Shown here: in pieces, positions 44,669 to 54,180 of the stretch
Layout: the number at the start of each line of letters is the position of its first letter
How positions within the stretch are numbered: position 1 is the stretch's first letter
Assembly (NCBI GenBank): GCA_037044905.1
Contig: JBAOKB010000168.1
Coordinates: forward strand, 248,001-312,000
DNA length: 64,000 nt
Source: Hortaea werneckii
Taxonomy: Eukaryota > Ascomycota > Dothideomycetes > Mycosphaerellales > Teratosphaeriaceae
Reading direction: 5' to 3'
Made by a program: the position numbers and the translations under genes
The notes under the pieces: generated by a model
What the model was told of the DNA's origin: nothing
The model's database searches: none
The model's input: the letters and a program-made list of their open reading frames with translations, nothing else

Positions 44669-46391
44669 TCACTGCGTCTTCTTCCCCTCACCCTGTCCCT
44701 TCTTGCCCACTGCGCTCCGAGACCCATCATACAACTTCCACAGCACCCACGCAAATCCCAACAAGACCACAGCAAACGTCGCGCTCTGCACCCACCACGC
44801 ATCCTCTGGCTCTAGCACAGGCGCCTTCAACTTCTCCACCAGCCCTTTCGCCTGCTGCTCATCAGGCAGAGTAGGTGGGACGTGATAGAACATCGTCTTA
44901 GGCCCAAAAAGCCCATCATACCCCAGATTGGTGCGGTCAAAGGGGTTGACGGCGAACTTGAGACCTTCGCTAGCTTCGCACGCCCAAAAGACGGTTGGCC
45001 ATGGGATGTCGAGCTCCACTTGGCCGTGGTCGGGATTGGAAGTTGTTGCGTTGTCGGGGGAGGAGGAGGCCTGGAGGTAGCGGAGATGTGTTGGGATGCT
45101 TGCCGTCCAGGTCTCGGCTTGCTCGGCCTCGGCGGGGGTAGGAGGGGCGAGCTCGAAGAGGGCGGCGCTGCCCCAGCGCGTGACTACCCATTCAGGGGCC
45201 TCCAGGTCGTCTTCCCCGCTGAGAGCTATCAGGCGCCGGAGGTTTTGGCTCTGGAGGAAGAGGTCATCGTTGAGTTGATAGCGGTCGATGAAGAAGGATG
45301 AAGGGAGGGTGAGGTAGGCATGGAGAGCACAGCTTTCGTCGTCCTTGGGTGATTTGGCGAGGAGATATGGGTCGGAGAATGTGATTTCTAGCTTCGGATG
45401 TAGTCCAGTAGGTTGTTGGAAATGGGTTGAATACGTCAAGGGACTTTCAGACGACGAGGACGAGGCTGAGAGAGGGTGGTGGCGGGAAGGAAAGGAGAAG
45501 AGAGTCGGGTCTGCCAGGAGGTGGTCAGCATGATAGATTCGAGCAAAATCAGAGTCGTATTAAAACAGTGATCCAACTTACTCGGCTCGTCGTCCTCGCC
45601 GATCACCGTAAGATACCCTCCAAACTTCAACTCCTCAGGCTCATCAGGTTTCTCGGCAACCAGGACACCGACCTCCAAGCTATCGGTCGGGCTACCCTTG
45701 CTGGGTACAGACTTTGCCATTCCTGCGGAGAGACCCTCTCTCCAGAATCCTGAGAGCGTCACGGCATGGCTGATAACATCAAAATCGATATCGAGATAAC
45801 TTGCGTAACTCAACGCCGCAGCCTCGCTCACGCAACTACTTTTGAGACCACCAGTCCCACACACCAGCTTGGCGAGAGTAGTCTGGAAGTGTAGCAGCCT
45901 GGGCAAAGGGTAGAAGTACTGATACTGCGCTGCCGAAGAGAAACGTTCCGACAGAATAGGCGGAGAGCTGAACGATCCCTCGCTAGAATAGCATTTGAGG
46001 TCATGGCTGAACAGTTGTTTCAAGACTGGACAAAGGTCCACATGGGCATTTCGGTCGCGAGGTGTAAAAGAGACATGGAGGCCTGGTGGTAAAAGGGAGA
46101 CTAGCGGAGAAGTGGGAGTAAACGGTGACCGCGACACGAAGCGGATATGGAGCTCGTGTAGCGATGCAAAGATGGAACGAAGCTGATAGGGTATCAGCCA
46201 CGGTTTGAGAGGCAACGGTCATCATGGATGCAATGTACTTCTGAGGGTAGTTCGCTGAGGCCTGCAGTAAGGCGTTTCTCGAGAGCGGCATTCTTGGCAT
46301 CGGCATAGGTTAAGGCATTCGTCGTGATGTGGATGTCTTCAGGATTGATTTTGGTACCCTCAGGGAGGAGGTACGTGATTCTCTGTTTCAT
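44669..46391 (-). CDS. PBN1: Pbn1/PIG-X, GPI mannosyltransferase I accessory subunit
   Basis: Exons 46391-46239, 46182-45582 and 45510-44669, 531 aa. A 56-nt first intron (donor GTACAT, acceptor TATCAG, branch-like GCTGATA) joins LSELPSE to LRSIFASLHELHIRF. What might look like a frameshift there is a normal intron. The body is a lumenal domain with the PIG-X motifs (GLHPKLEITF, ALHAYLTLPSSFFIDRYQL, WTASIPTHLRYLQ, VFWACEA). A single span near the C-terminus (SATFAVVLLGFAWVLW) is followed by a basic tail. Pbn1 stabilises Gpi14, which adds the first mannose of GPI anchors in the ER. It starts 258 bp from LSC1, divergently. Pathway partner LAS21 is also in this window but 30 kb away. Confidence 0.87.
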
Positions 46392-46649
46392 TTTTGTATG
46401 GGAGGATAGGTACTTGCCACAGTATGCCGCATTATCCAGAGAAGGTTTGGAGGTAAGTCGAACGAAGTGAAGCTGGAGGTCCAATGGCCGCAATGGCTGT
46501 TCGGAAGATCCCGGACCGGGCTGGGCGCAAGCTTGGGGGAGAGCTCTGCACCTCATCACCCGCTGCTCCCTATCGCTACTTCTGCAGCAACACAACCACC
46601 CACTCCACCTCTAATCTCCGCTCACCGCAGCAGTGGAAATTTTCACACA
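46392..46649. promoter_or_regulatory. Divergent promoter region, PBN1 and LSC1
   Basis: 258 bp between start codons. A pyrimidine-rich stretch precedes the LSC1 ATG. No individual factor site is assigned. Confidence 0.45.
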
Positions 46650-47978
46650 ATGGCTGCGCTGCGACAAGGTCTGACCCGCAGCCTGCGGACATCCACTCCC
46701 TCGTCCACCATCACGCGCTCCGCCTACGCTTCCGTCGCCCCGCCCACCGGCTATGCTTCCACTGGCAGCAACCTGAGGATCAGCGACCAGACCAAGCTCA
46801 TCTACCAGGGCTTCACTGGTCGTCAGGGGACCTTCCACGCCCAGCAAGCCATCGACTACGGCACCAACGTTGTCGGCGGCACCAACCCCAAGAAAGCCGG
46901 CACCGAGCACTTGGGCAAGCCCGTCTTCGCCTCTGTCAGCGATGCCGTGAAAGAGACTGGCGCCAATGCCTCTGCCATCTTCGTCCCGCCCCCGCTTGCT
47001 GCTAAGGGTATTGAGGAGGCCATCGCCGCCGAGATCGGTCTGGTAGTATGCATTACTGAGGGTATCCCGCAACACGACATGGTCCGCATCACGGACATGT
47101 TGAAGACACAGAGCAAGACGAGACTGGTCGGGCCCAACTGCCCAGGTATCATTGCACCGGTAAGTCAAATTGTTCTCATGCAGTGCCTTTTAAGAATAGA
47201 ACAGGAGGATTCCCCGCGCCCTTGTGATTGGGGTTGACATTTGCTACAATGATGAGACAAATTACACAAAAAATATGATAGGAAGAGGCTGAGCTGTCCG
47301 TTCCACATTTGGAGCGGCAGAGTGCTTATAACTTTATACTCTGAAAGCAACAACAATGGTGCGCCGGCGTAAGCGCAACTAGAGAAGGCGGGGAAAGAAC
47401 AGTTGGCGATTGGTGTTTGGGGATTTGAGATTTTGCTTCGGAAAGAATGCCTTGACTAACATCAGATGCGTTTATAGGGCCAATGCAAGATCGGTATCAT
47501 GCCAGGCTTCATCCACAAGCGCGGCCGCGTCGGTATCGTCTCGCGCTCTGGTACTCTGACCTACGAAGCCGTCAACCAGACCACCCAGGCCGGGCTCGGC
47601 CAGTCCCTTGTGGTCGGTATCGGTGGTGACCCCTTCTCCGGCACCAACTTCATCGACTGCCTGCGTGTCTTCCTCGAGGACCCTGAGACTGATGGAATCA
47701 TCATGATCGGCGAGATCGGTGGTGCGGCTGAGGAGGACGCAGCTGACTTCTTGAAGGAGGCCAACGCCGGCAGGAAGCCCGTGGTCAGCTTCATCGCTGG
47801 TATCTCCGCCCCGCCGGGCAGGAGAATGGGTCACGCCGGTGCCATTGTGTCCGGTGGCAAGGGTGGTGCGGACAGCAAGATCTCCGCGCTCGAGGGTGCA
47901 GGTGTTGTCGTCGAGAGGAGTCCCGCGTCGCTGGGCAAGACTCTTCGGGAGGAGTTCGTGAAGAGGGATATGATATAA
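46650..47978 (+). CDS. LSC1: Succinyl-CoA ligase alpha subunit
   Basis: Exons 46650-47159 and 47478-47978, 336 aa. An N-terminal mitochondrial targeting peptide (MAALRQGLTRSLRTSTP) precedes the CoA-binding fold (LIYQGFTGRQGTFHAQQAI) and the ligase domain (RLVGPNCPGIIAP, GRVGIVSRSGTLTYEAV). The phosphohistidine is His at about 289 in RRMGHAGAIVSGGKG. With the beta subunit it converts succinyl-CoA to succinate with nucleotide phosphorylation in the TCA cycle. The single intron is 318 nt, far longer than most in the window, splits the gene after IIAP and contains a box C/D snoRNA (separate entry). The frame is intact. Confidence 0.95.
47241..47350 (+). ncRNA. Box C/D snoRNA in the LSC1 intron
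   Basis: Inside intron 47160-47477. A 5-bp terminal stem is formed by TTGCT (47241-47245) and AGCAA (47346-47350), and just outside it GTTG and CAAC could extend the pairing. Box C ATGATGA (47249-47255) matches RUGAUGA exactly, and box D CTGA is at 47341-47344. An internal D' CTGA lies at 47289-47292. Directly before D', the 13 nt ATGATAGGAAGAG (47275-47287) are the exact complement of CUCUUCCUAUCAU, a highly conserved segment of domain V of 25S/28S rRNA (from memory of that rRNA). By the D+5 rule the target would be a U in this segment. No clear C' box is seen. It is likely released by splicing and trimming of the LSC1 intron. Confidence 0.78.
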
Positions 47979-48643
47979 GATATGGACAGAATCATCAAAG
48001 CACAACGGAATATCAATAAGAGTGCCTGCTGATGAGAGCGTTGTTTCAAGGGAGAGTGGGAAGGGCTTTGCTGCTGTCTCCTAAGGTATGTGCTTTGAGC
48101 GTGTGCCAAAGTACGGATCTGAAACCATGTACAGTGACCAACGATGCATTCGGCGTTAAGCTTACTTAGCAGGCTGCAATACTAGATTCCTGTTTTTCTT
48201 CTTCGCTTCTATCCCTTTCACTCTTCTCTGGCGTGACTACATCACCTTGTCCATCGACGTTTCAATTCATGAAGTCTCATTGCAGTGTGCACCCATTCCC
48301 GATGGCACCTCTGAAGACTGGAAATCACCATCAAGTGGGAGACGTCTTCGTGCATAAATGTTCATCTGGCCCCTCGGCTCGCCAGACACATGGCTTGAGG
48401 AGGTTTAAGCTTCCCACGTGCTCTCTGCACGAAGGACTCTGGCTGTTCATCGACGACTTTGACCAGCTTAAGCCCAGCTCCGGCTGTCAATGCCGCTTGA
48501 TGCAGACATGACAACGCCAGCTTTTGAAAAGCGTCACGCAAATACTTATGCCACTTCGATTTAGATGGCATCTGGGCACTCGCGGATTCATAGGCGTGGT
48601 CCGCTCTTCTGACAGATTCTCGTGTCAAACGACTGATCCCGCT
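47979..48643. other. Intergenic between convergent genes
   Basis: Shared 3' flank of LSC1 and PTH1, about 665 bp. No supported gene. Confidence 0.5.
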
Positions 48644-49438
48644 TCACCCTCTCTCAAGTTGTTGTAGCTTCTTCACAACTTCCTCCACACTCCCATCAAT
48701 CTTCTCTTTTTCCGGGGGCGTCATCTTCTTCAACACATACCGGGCTACCTCATTGCTTTCTCTGCTGACTGGTCGCCCAATACCAATGCCAATCCGCGCA
48801 AACGGGACGTCGCGCATAAGCTTGAGAATACTTTTCAAACCATTGTGACCTCTTGCGCTCGCACCCTGGTTCGTCCGTACTGTGACCGAGCCCAGCGGCT
48901 TCTCCAGCTCGTCGTAGATTACCACCACCCTGCCTTCTTCGCCGACAGGGATATGTTTTGACCAAGCAGCAAAGGCTGCTTTCAGGCCCTTTCCAGACTC
49001 ATTCATGTACGATGTGCTTTGCCATAATGTCCAGTCCCCCGTGCTTCCCGATATTGCTGGCCTGCTGATGAGGCCGTTCCCGAATTCGCGCTCCTTCCTG
49101 AATTGAGCGTACCCCAAATGCGCTGCGAGCGAGTTCACTACTGTGTGTCCGGCGCTGTGTAGAGTGTTCGCATATGTCGTGCCTGGGTTTCCTATGCTGC
49201 ACACGAGCAATGGCAGTGTACGGGCAGTAGTAGTCATCGGCGGGTCGTGTGAGGATTTCCTGCGCTTCCCACTGCCTGTAGCTATCACTTTGCGACCTCC
49301 TTCTTCCCGGCTGGCTTGATCCTCCGCAACCTGTGCTGTATCTGCGGATTCATATTGCTCTATCTCCGTCCGCTTTGGAGGGCCTTGCGGCAATCTTGGC
49401 ATACGCTTGGCCCGAGCGCTGTCTTCGTCGATGGCCAT
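48644..49438 (-). CDS. PTH1: Peptidyl-tRNA hydrolase, Pth1 type
   Basis: Single exon, 264 aa. The Pth fold starts at LPLLVCSIGNPGTTYANTL with the conserved Asn (about 84). Then come the catalytic His in TLHSAGH (about 94), Asn in SYMNESGKGL (about 146), Asp in VIYDELEKPLG (about 176) and the substrate loop NQGASARGHNGLKS. The enzyme frees tRNA from peptidyl-tRNA that drops off ribosomes. About 68 residues precede the domain, rich in Lys, Arg, Glu and Ser; a Met at 69 (MTTTARTLPLL) could be an alternative start giving a shorter form. The extension lacks a clear mitochondrial signal. The frame is intact. Confidence 0.92.
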   Translation of the reverse strand: MAIDEDSARAKRMPRLPQGPPKRTEIEQYESADTAQVAEDQASREEGGRKVIATGSGKRRKSSHDPPMTTTARTLPLLVCSIGNPGTTYANTLHSAGHTVVNSLAAHLGYAQFRKEREFGNGLISRPAISGSTGDWTLWQSTSYMNESGKGLKAAFAAWSKHIPVGEEGRVVVIYDELEKPLGSVTVRTNQGASARGHNGLKSILKLMRDVPFARIGIGIGRPVSRESNEVARYVLKKMTPPEKEKIDGSVEEVVKKLQQLERG

Positions 49439-50064
49439 CCTTAGACAAATGAATTAGGAAAACAGACTATCCTACCCAGAGGAGGCATTTAATAACGAAA
49501 TTGAAACATGCAGAGAGATCTTGGTACCTTATTGAGCGACTACATAAGGTTCTTTGTCCTGTCCACATTGTCACCGAGTGGTGACTCAGCCGTGATTCCT
49601 CACCAGGACACCGCTTCCATTCACAGCTCCACACCCAAGCTTCCCTCCTTCATTGCTGCTGACGAGCGCGGGAAATAATTTAGATCCTGATGGCAAAAAT
49701 ATACCAATTTGGTCTAGTCGTGCAGGCATTGCAACCTCCAGCCTCAAAAGTCAGATTCAGGCATGGCACTCCTGAATTCACCTGCGAGGGCTCTATAGAG
49801 CGAGAAGAATATGGTAAACGCTGGGACGGAAGGCTTCATCGGCGTCAGAACATTCAGCACTTTCAGGACACTGTCGTTGGCTGATTCGTTCCGCCGGTAG
49901 GTGCCAGCATTGCGGGAACTGGCCCATTAGGAAGCCGATCATGTGAGCTTCAAAGGATGGCATGTGCTTGTGCGTGTGCGACTCTGACTTGCTGAAGAGG
50001 CTGTAAGAGCAGTATCCGAAGATGTTATCTCTACGCATTGGTAGAGTGTGCGCCTTCGCCATGT
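49439..50064. other. Intergenic, no gene seen
   Basis: Upstream region of PTH1 and 3' flank of the MOSC gene. No supported feature. Confidence 0.5.
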
Positions 50065-51299
50065 TCAGCCATTAACGTGATTCGCGTGACCTTCGCGATT
50101 CGGTATTGATGGGCCCGGAAGCGGGCTGATAGGTGTACTGGCGCGACTGACTCGCTCGATAACGTCGACCTCGTCGCCGACTCGAAGTAAGGCACCGCTT
50201 GGTCCAGCGCACGCATATTGGCCAAAGACAGGCTTATCTATTCACTGGTTAGAAAGAGGACAGAAGAAGAAGACTTGCTAGGTTAATAGACTTACGTGGA
50301 AACTTATCATTGGTCCGTCTGTCCCTAGCAAGAAGACCATAAAGTTGCCTGTTTGTGGCAATCATACCACCCTTTTCCAGATCGACATTCAAGCTAAGGC
50401 ATCGCACTGTTCTAAACAGACAGCGGACCGACACCTCTTGCGCTCTGTCTACTTGCGAGCGAATAGTCAACATGTTCCAGCTATCCTCATCGTAAGATTC
50501 GACCTCGGTCCCAACGTCGACGTGTATATTAGGCCGGAAGCGCACTATGACATCCTCGCCTCCGAGCTGCGGGCGGGAGTCGCTTTCTAGCATCCTCTTC
50601 GGATGCGGTAGATGTGATGAGTAGAGGCGCCGCATCCGCAAAACGGATTCGCTGCGGTTGCAGCTTGTCGTTGACGGCAATCGATAAGGCTTGGTAGTGC
50701 TTAGGTAAATAAGCTGCACCCGGGATCTCTCGCTGTCCGTTACCTCCGATGTATAGTAGCCTTGTTGCGGAGCCCAGATGGTAGCTAAAATACTTGGCGA
50801 CGTCCTCTCCCATGTCAATGCCAGGGGCCTTGGTACCAAAAATGGAAACCTCATAGGTAGGCGCATTCATCAGACTCAGCGGCGATGGTGTCAACGGAAT
50901 GGTCACAGACTCGTTCTCCTGGGCATGAACATGTGTGATGGTCAATTTGGACCACGACTTGTCGATAAGAGTGTGGAAGAGGCCGAGCTTATAATTCCAC
51001 TTGATAGTGATATGTTCAGCAAGGGGTTGCTGCTCTGTCGGCGGCTTGACCAGTACATATTGCCTGTCAAATCGCAAGCCTTCGTTCGTGATCTCGGCGC
51101 TCTTGACCTCCACGGGCCTAAGGCTCTTCACCGGGTAGATGAAGAGCTGAAAATCGCATCAGCGCCGGCTCTCTCAGCATAGGCCCGTCCTTCTTGCCAC
51201 CCAGATACATACTCGCTGAATCTTCATCGCTTCGGATGCTGGCGGACCGTATGCTATCGGCTTAATGGGCCCTTGGTTTTCAGGTGCATCTTGCAACAT
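50065..51299 (-). CDS. MOSC domain protein (mARC/YcbX-like)
   Basis: Exons 51299-51213, 51146-50296 and 50237-50065. After MKIQR the intron leads into LFIYPVKSLRPVEV, the classic start of the MOSC N-terminal beta-barrel. The MOSC domain follows with RFRPNIHVDVGTEV, EDSWNMLTI, the conserved Cys in VRCLSLNVDLEKG and the end KPVFGQYACAGPSGALLRVGDEV. Such proteins bind molybdenum cofactor; mARC relatives reduce N-hydroxylated compounds. I take the Met at 51299 as start because the frame upstream of MKIQR (51227) looks coding (PIKPIAYGPPASEA); 51227 is the alternative. One extra base near 50572 separates RKRLPP from QLGGEDVIVRFRPN, an apparent frameshift. About 369 aa with the longer start. Confidence 0.82.
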
Positions 51300-51653
51300 C
51301 CAGGCGAGTTGCGAGACGTGAACGAAGTTGTCGTCTTCAGGCGTTGTGCAAGTCACACCATCTTGACCATCCAGGACGGATACTCCCGGAATTAGCGGAT
51401 AGCGGTATTGCGTGGAATTACCTTCTACCGCGGGTCACCATGCCTGCCGCACCTTTGACAAGACGAATACAGCCCCTCTCAACATTCAATGATACCTGAA
51501 TCGTACATCAAATTTCATCACCGGGCCTGTAAGATGCAAAGCTGCGGCGTTCAAATAATCGCCGCGCACTGAGCAGGTGGCTTGCCCGCCAAACCATTCG
51601 ACGAATCCGCTTTCAGTCTTAGTAAAGCTTAAGCAATTCTCTCGCCATCAGGT
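51300..51653. promoter_or_regulatory. Divergent region between the MOSC gene and the Zn2Cys6 gene
   Basis: About 350 bp between starts. The MOSC frame stays open to about 51430 without an ATG, so a further 5' exon is possible. No regulatory site is assigned. Confidence 0.4.
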
Positions 51654-54072
51654 ATGAACGAGCAGACGGGGCAGCCACCATCTGAGAGAGCTTGCGATCG
51701 GTGTCGAGAGCGTCGTGTCAAGGTGTGTGGCGAGATCTGGAATGGTAGTACAGAGGCCGCTGCTCACATTATGTGCAGTGCGATAAACGTCAGCCAACGT
51801 GCTTACGGTGCGAAAAACTTGGGAAGCCATGTCCAGGCTACGACAAGAAGCGGAAATTTGTCGATGAGGGCGTGACGCTGCGAAAGAAATATCAATCCAC
51901 GAGCGATCGAGTGGCAAGTGGCGAAGCGGCTTCGGATGCCGTACGTGATGCTCAGGTTATGCCCATTCGAGCACGGAGCACTAACAGCGCTAAGACATCC
52001 GAACATGATGCGGCATCGAGCAATACTCCTGCATTCTCGGTGCATGGGTACTCCCCATCACACGCCTCCCAAAGGCAAGAGCGTCAAGCAAAGCCATCTC
52101 CGTGCCCGAGGAAACCCCGTCTAGTCAACCTCGACTGGGAAGCGTGGGAGAAATAGTAGCCTCTAACCCTACATTGACTGGGCCCATCGAAGCTCGAACT
52201 AAGAGTACGGCACCTTCGCTGGATCCCGTCAACGAGCAGCCGGTACTGTTCCCAGAAGCGAACTTTGCTCTACAGGGCATTCAAGACGATGCTGCTCACG
52301 GAGAGTTCTGGGATGGAGGAAATTACGACCCTGCATGGTTCAACATCGAACCCGAATTGTATTATGGCAACAATAACAACTCTTGTGGCTTCATACCCAA
52401 TGCTCACATAATAGATGAAGTTGATCGGAATGATCTACGGTCGAATACAGACCAAACAGCAGCAACACCAATGTCGGGAATGGGGTCGTCAGCATTTAGG
52501 TATGTTTCTTCTTCCTTTCGTTCAGGTTTGTATGTGCTAATGAGTTCATCAGTAATTTCTGGGCACCTGAGAGCCAAATCAATACGAGCGCTATCATTAC
52601 GGACGAGCGGGAACATGAAATGGCGTATCTCATACGACATTTTACGGAAGCAATAGGACCATGGTATGACAAGCGCCGTCCTGCAATCAGACCCGCAAAT
52701 ACTGATCATTCCCAGGATGGACCTGTTCGACAAAGACGAGCACTTTGCACACCTCGTTCCTCTCAAAGCCCTGCGTGATGCCCTGCTACGAAACGCAATA
52801 GCAGCTGTAGCAGCAAAACAGCTGGGCAGAGTCAAAGGTCACAAACCATTTGTCGGCAGACAGTGTCAGAGACCGGCTTATATGGAAGTTATAGAAGACG
52901 GCACCGACATCAATTGGTATTACAAGGCAGCGAACTACTACGACAAGGCCATCGCGTCTTCAAGAACCTACTTGGCTGCGCTTTCTGGTTCTTTTAGCAG
53001 GCCTCCCAGTCCGAACGAACCCGAAATGGCATCTTTAGGAAATTCTGACGATCTCATGATAGCTGTCAGCATATTCTCGCTGTACGAATCGCTCGATAAC
53101 ATGGATACAGCTGGGTTTAGTTGGCTCCAGTAGGCCCATCTCATCTCCCGTCGTGTTCGGACAGCCTAAAGCTAATTACTTGCAGGCATCTTACTGGTCT
53201 AAAGTCTCTACTCATGACTGTGGGCTCCAAACAACAGGACCAACTCCAAATGGCACCTTCCATTACGATCGGTCGACTAGCTTCATTCTGGAACTTTGCT
53301 CGTTCCGATTATCAAGCAGCGTATATCAATCGGCAAAGAACTTTGCTTGATACTGAGGACCGGCAGTTATGGCGTAACTGTGGTCTGCAAATACAAGACG
53401 ACGGTTCGCTGTACGCCGACCCGCCGAACATCAAGAATGAGCCATTACAATGTCGGCATGTCGCTCAATTGGTTGCGCATACTCTACTCTATCTGGTTCT
53501 GCGGACCGTCAACTATGTCTCATTGGACTCAGACCAGGACCCCGCAGTGCGGCAAAATATCTGGAAGCAGATCAGCTCTCAACTGGACATGTGGCATGAA
53601 AATTTACCCGAGACATTCCGACCCTGCGCGCAAATACGGCATCCGATGCCAATGCAGACACAGCGCAACGGAAGCTCATCACAGCTTACGGAAGTCTTCT
53701 TCAGCATCAAGCAGTGTGCCGCTGCCATTCAACTCTATCATTTTGCTCGCATCCTCCTGCTGCAGCACAAGCCAAATCTTCGCAGTGACATGAGTAGACT
53801 CAAGGCATACCGCGAGGTCTCCACTGAGGCCATTATGCATGCACGTGAGATCATAGGCATTGCTCTTGGGAGACCGCACCCTGCTGTGAGGGTAGAAATG
53901 AACCTTCCGCTCTTTGTCGCTGGTGGATGTCTTGAGGCAGAAGAAGAACGACGGGTCGTTCTGGATTCTGCTGAAGGCGATGGAGCAAGACACGGGCTGT
54001 TCGACCGACGTCAAGGTGCGGAGTTTGGTCGATGAGTGGGGCTGGAACATCGAACCTCAAGCAGTGAATTGA
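51654..54072 (+). CDS. Zn2Cys6 transcription factor with fungal_trans_2 domain
   Basis: Five exons: 51654-51722, 51779-52499, 52553-52663, 52716-53129 and 53186-54072. The binuclear zinc cluster has six Cys at 14, 17, 24, 31, 34 and 41 (ACDRCRERRVK, intron, CDKRQPTCLRCEKLGKPC) with C-X2-C-X6-C-X6-C-X2-C-X6-C spacing. A disordered Ser/Pro linker is followed by the large helical fungal regulatory domain (HEMAYLIRHFTEAIGPWMD, LVPLKALRDALLRNAIAAVA, QLVAHTLLYLVLRTV, IKQCAAAIQLYHFARILLLQ). It is a nuclear DNA-binding regulator of the ARCA/Pro1-like class; targets are unknown. Frameshifts are apparent near 52101 (one missing base) and 53968 (one extra base), after which the true tail reads LLKAMEQDTGCSTDVKVRS and ends at 54072. 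It converges with the WSC gene 108 bp away. Confidence 0.83.
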
Positions 54073-54180
54073 TGGAAAGCGGCACTCCGCGGATGAATAT
54101 TGAACTCTCTTCACTACATGTAGCGCTTTGGCTACAACTATATCCTCTTCTCACCCTTCAATGTTATCTAAGAAGGCAAA

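Noticed and set aside
46183..46238. Frameshift in PBN1
   Set aside because: A 56-nt GT-AG intron with a branch-like GCTGATA explains it and gives a smooth LSELPSE-LRSIFASL junction.
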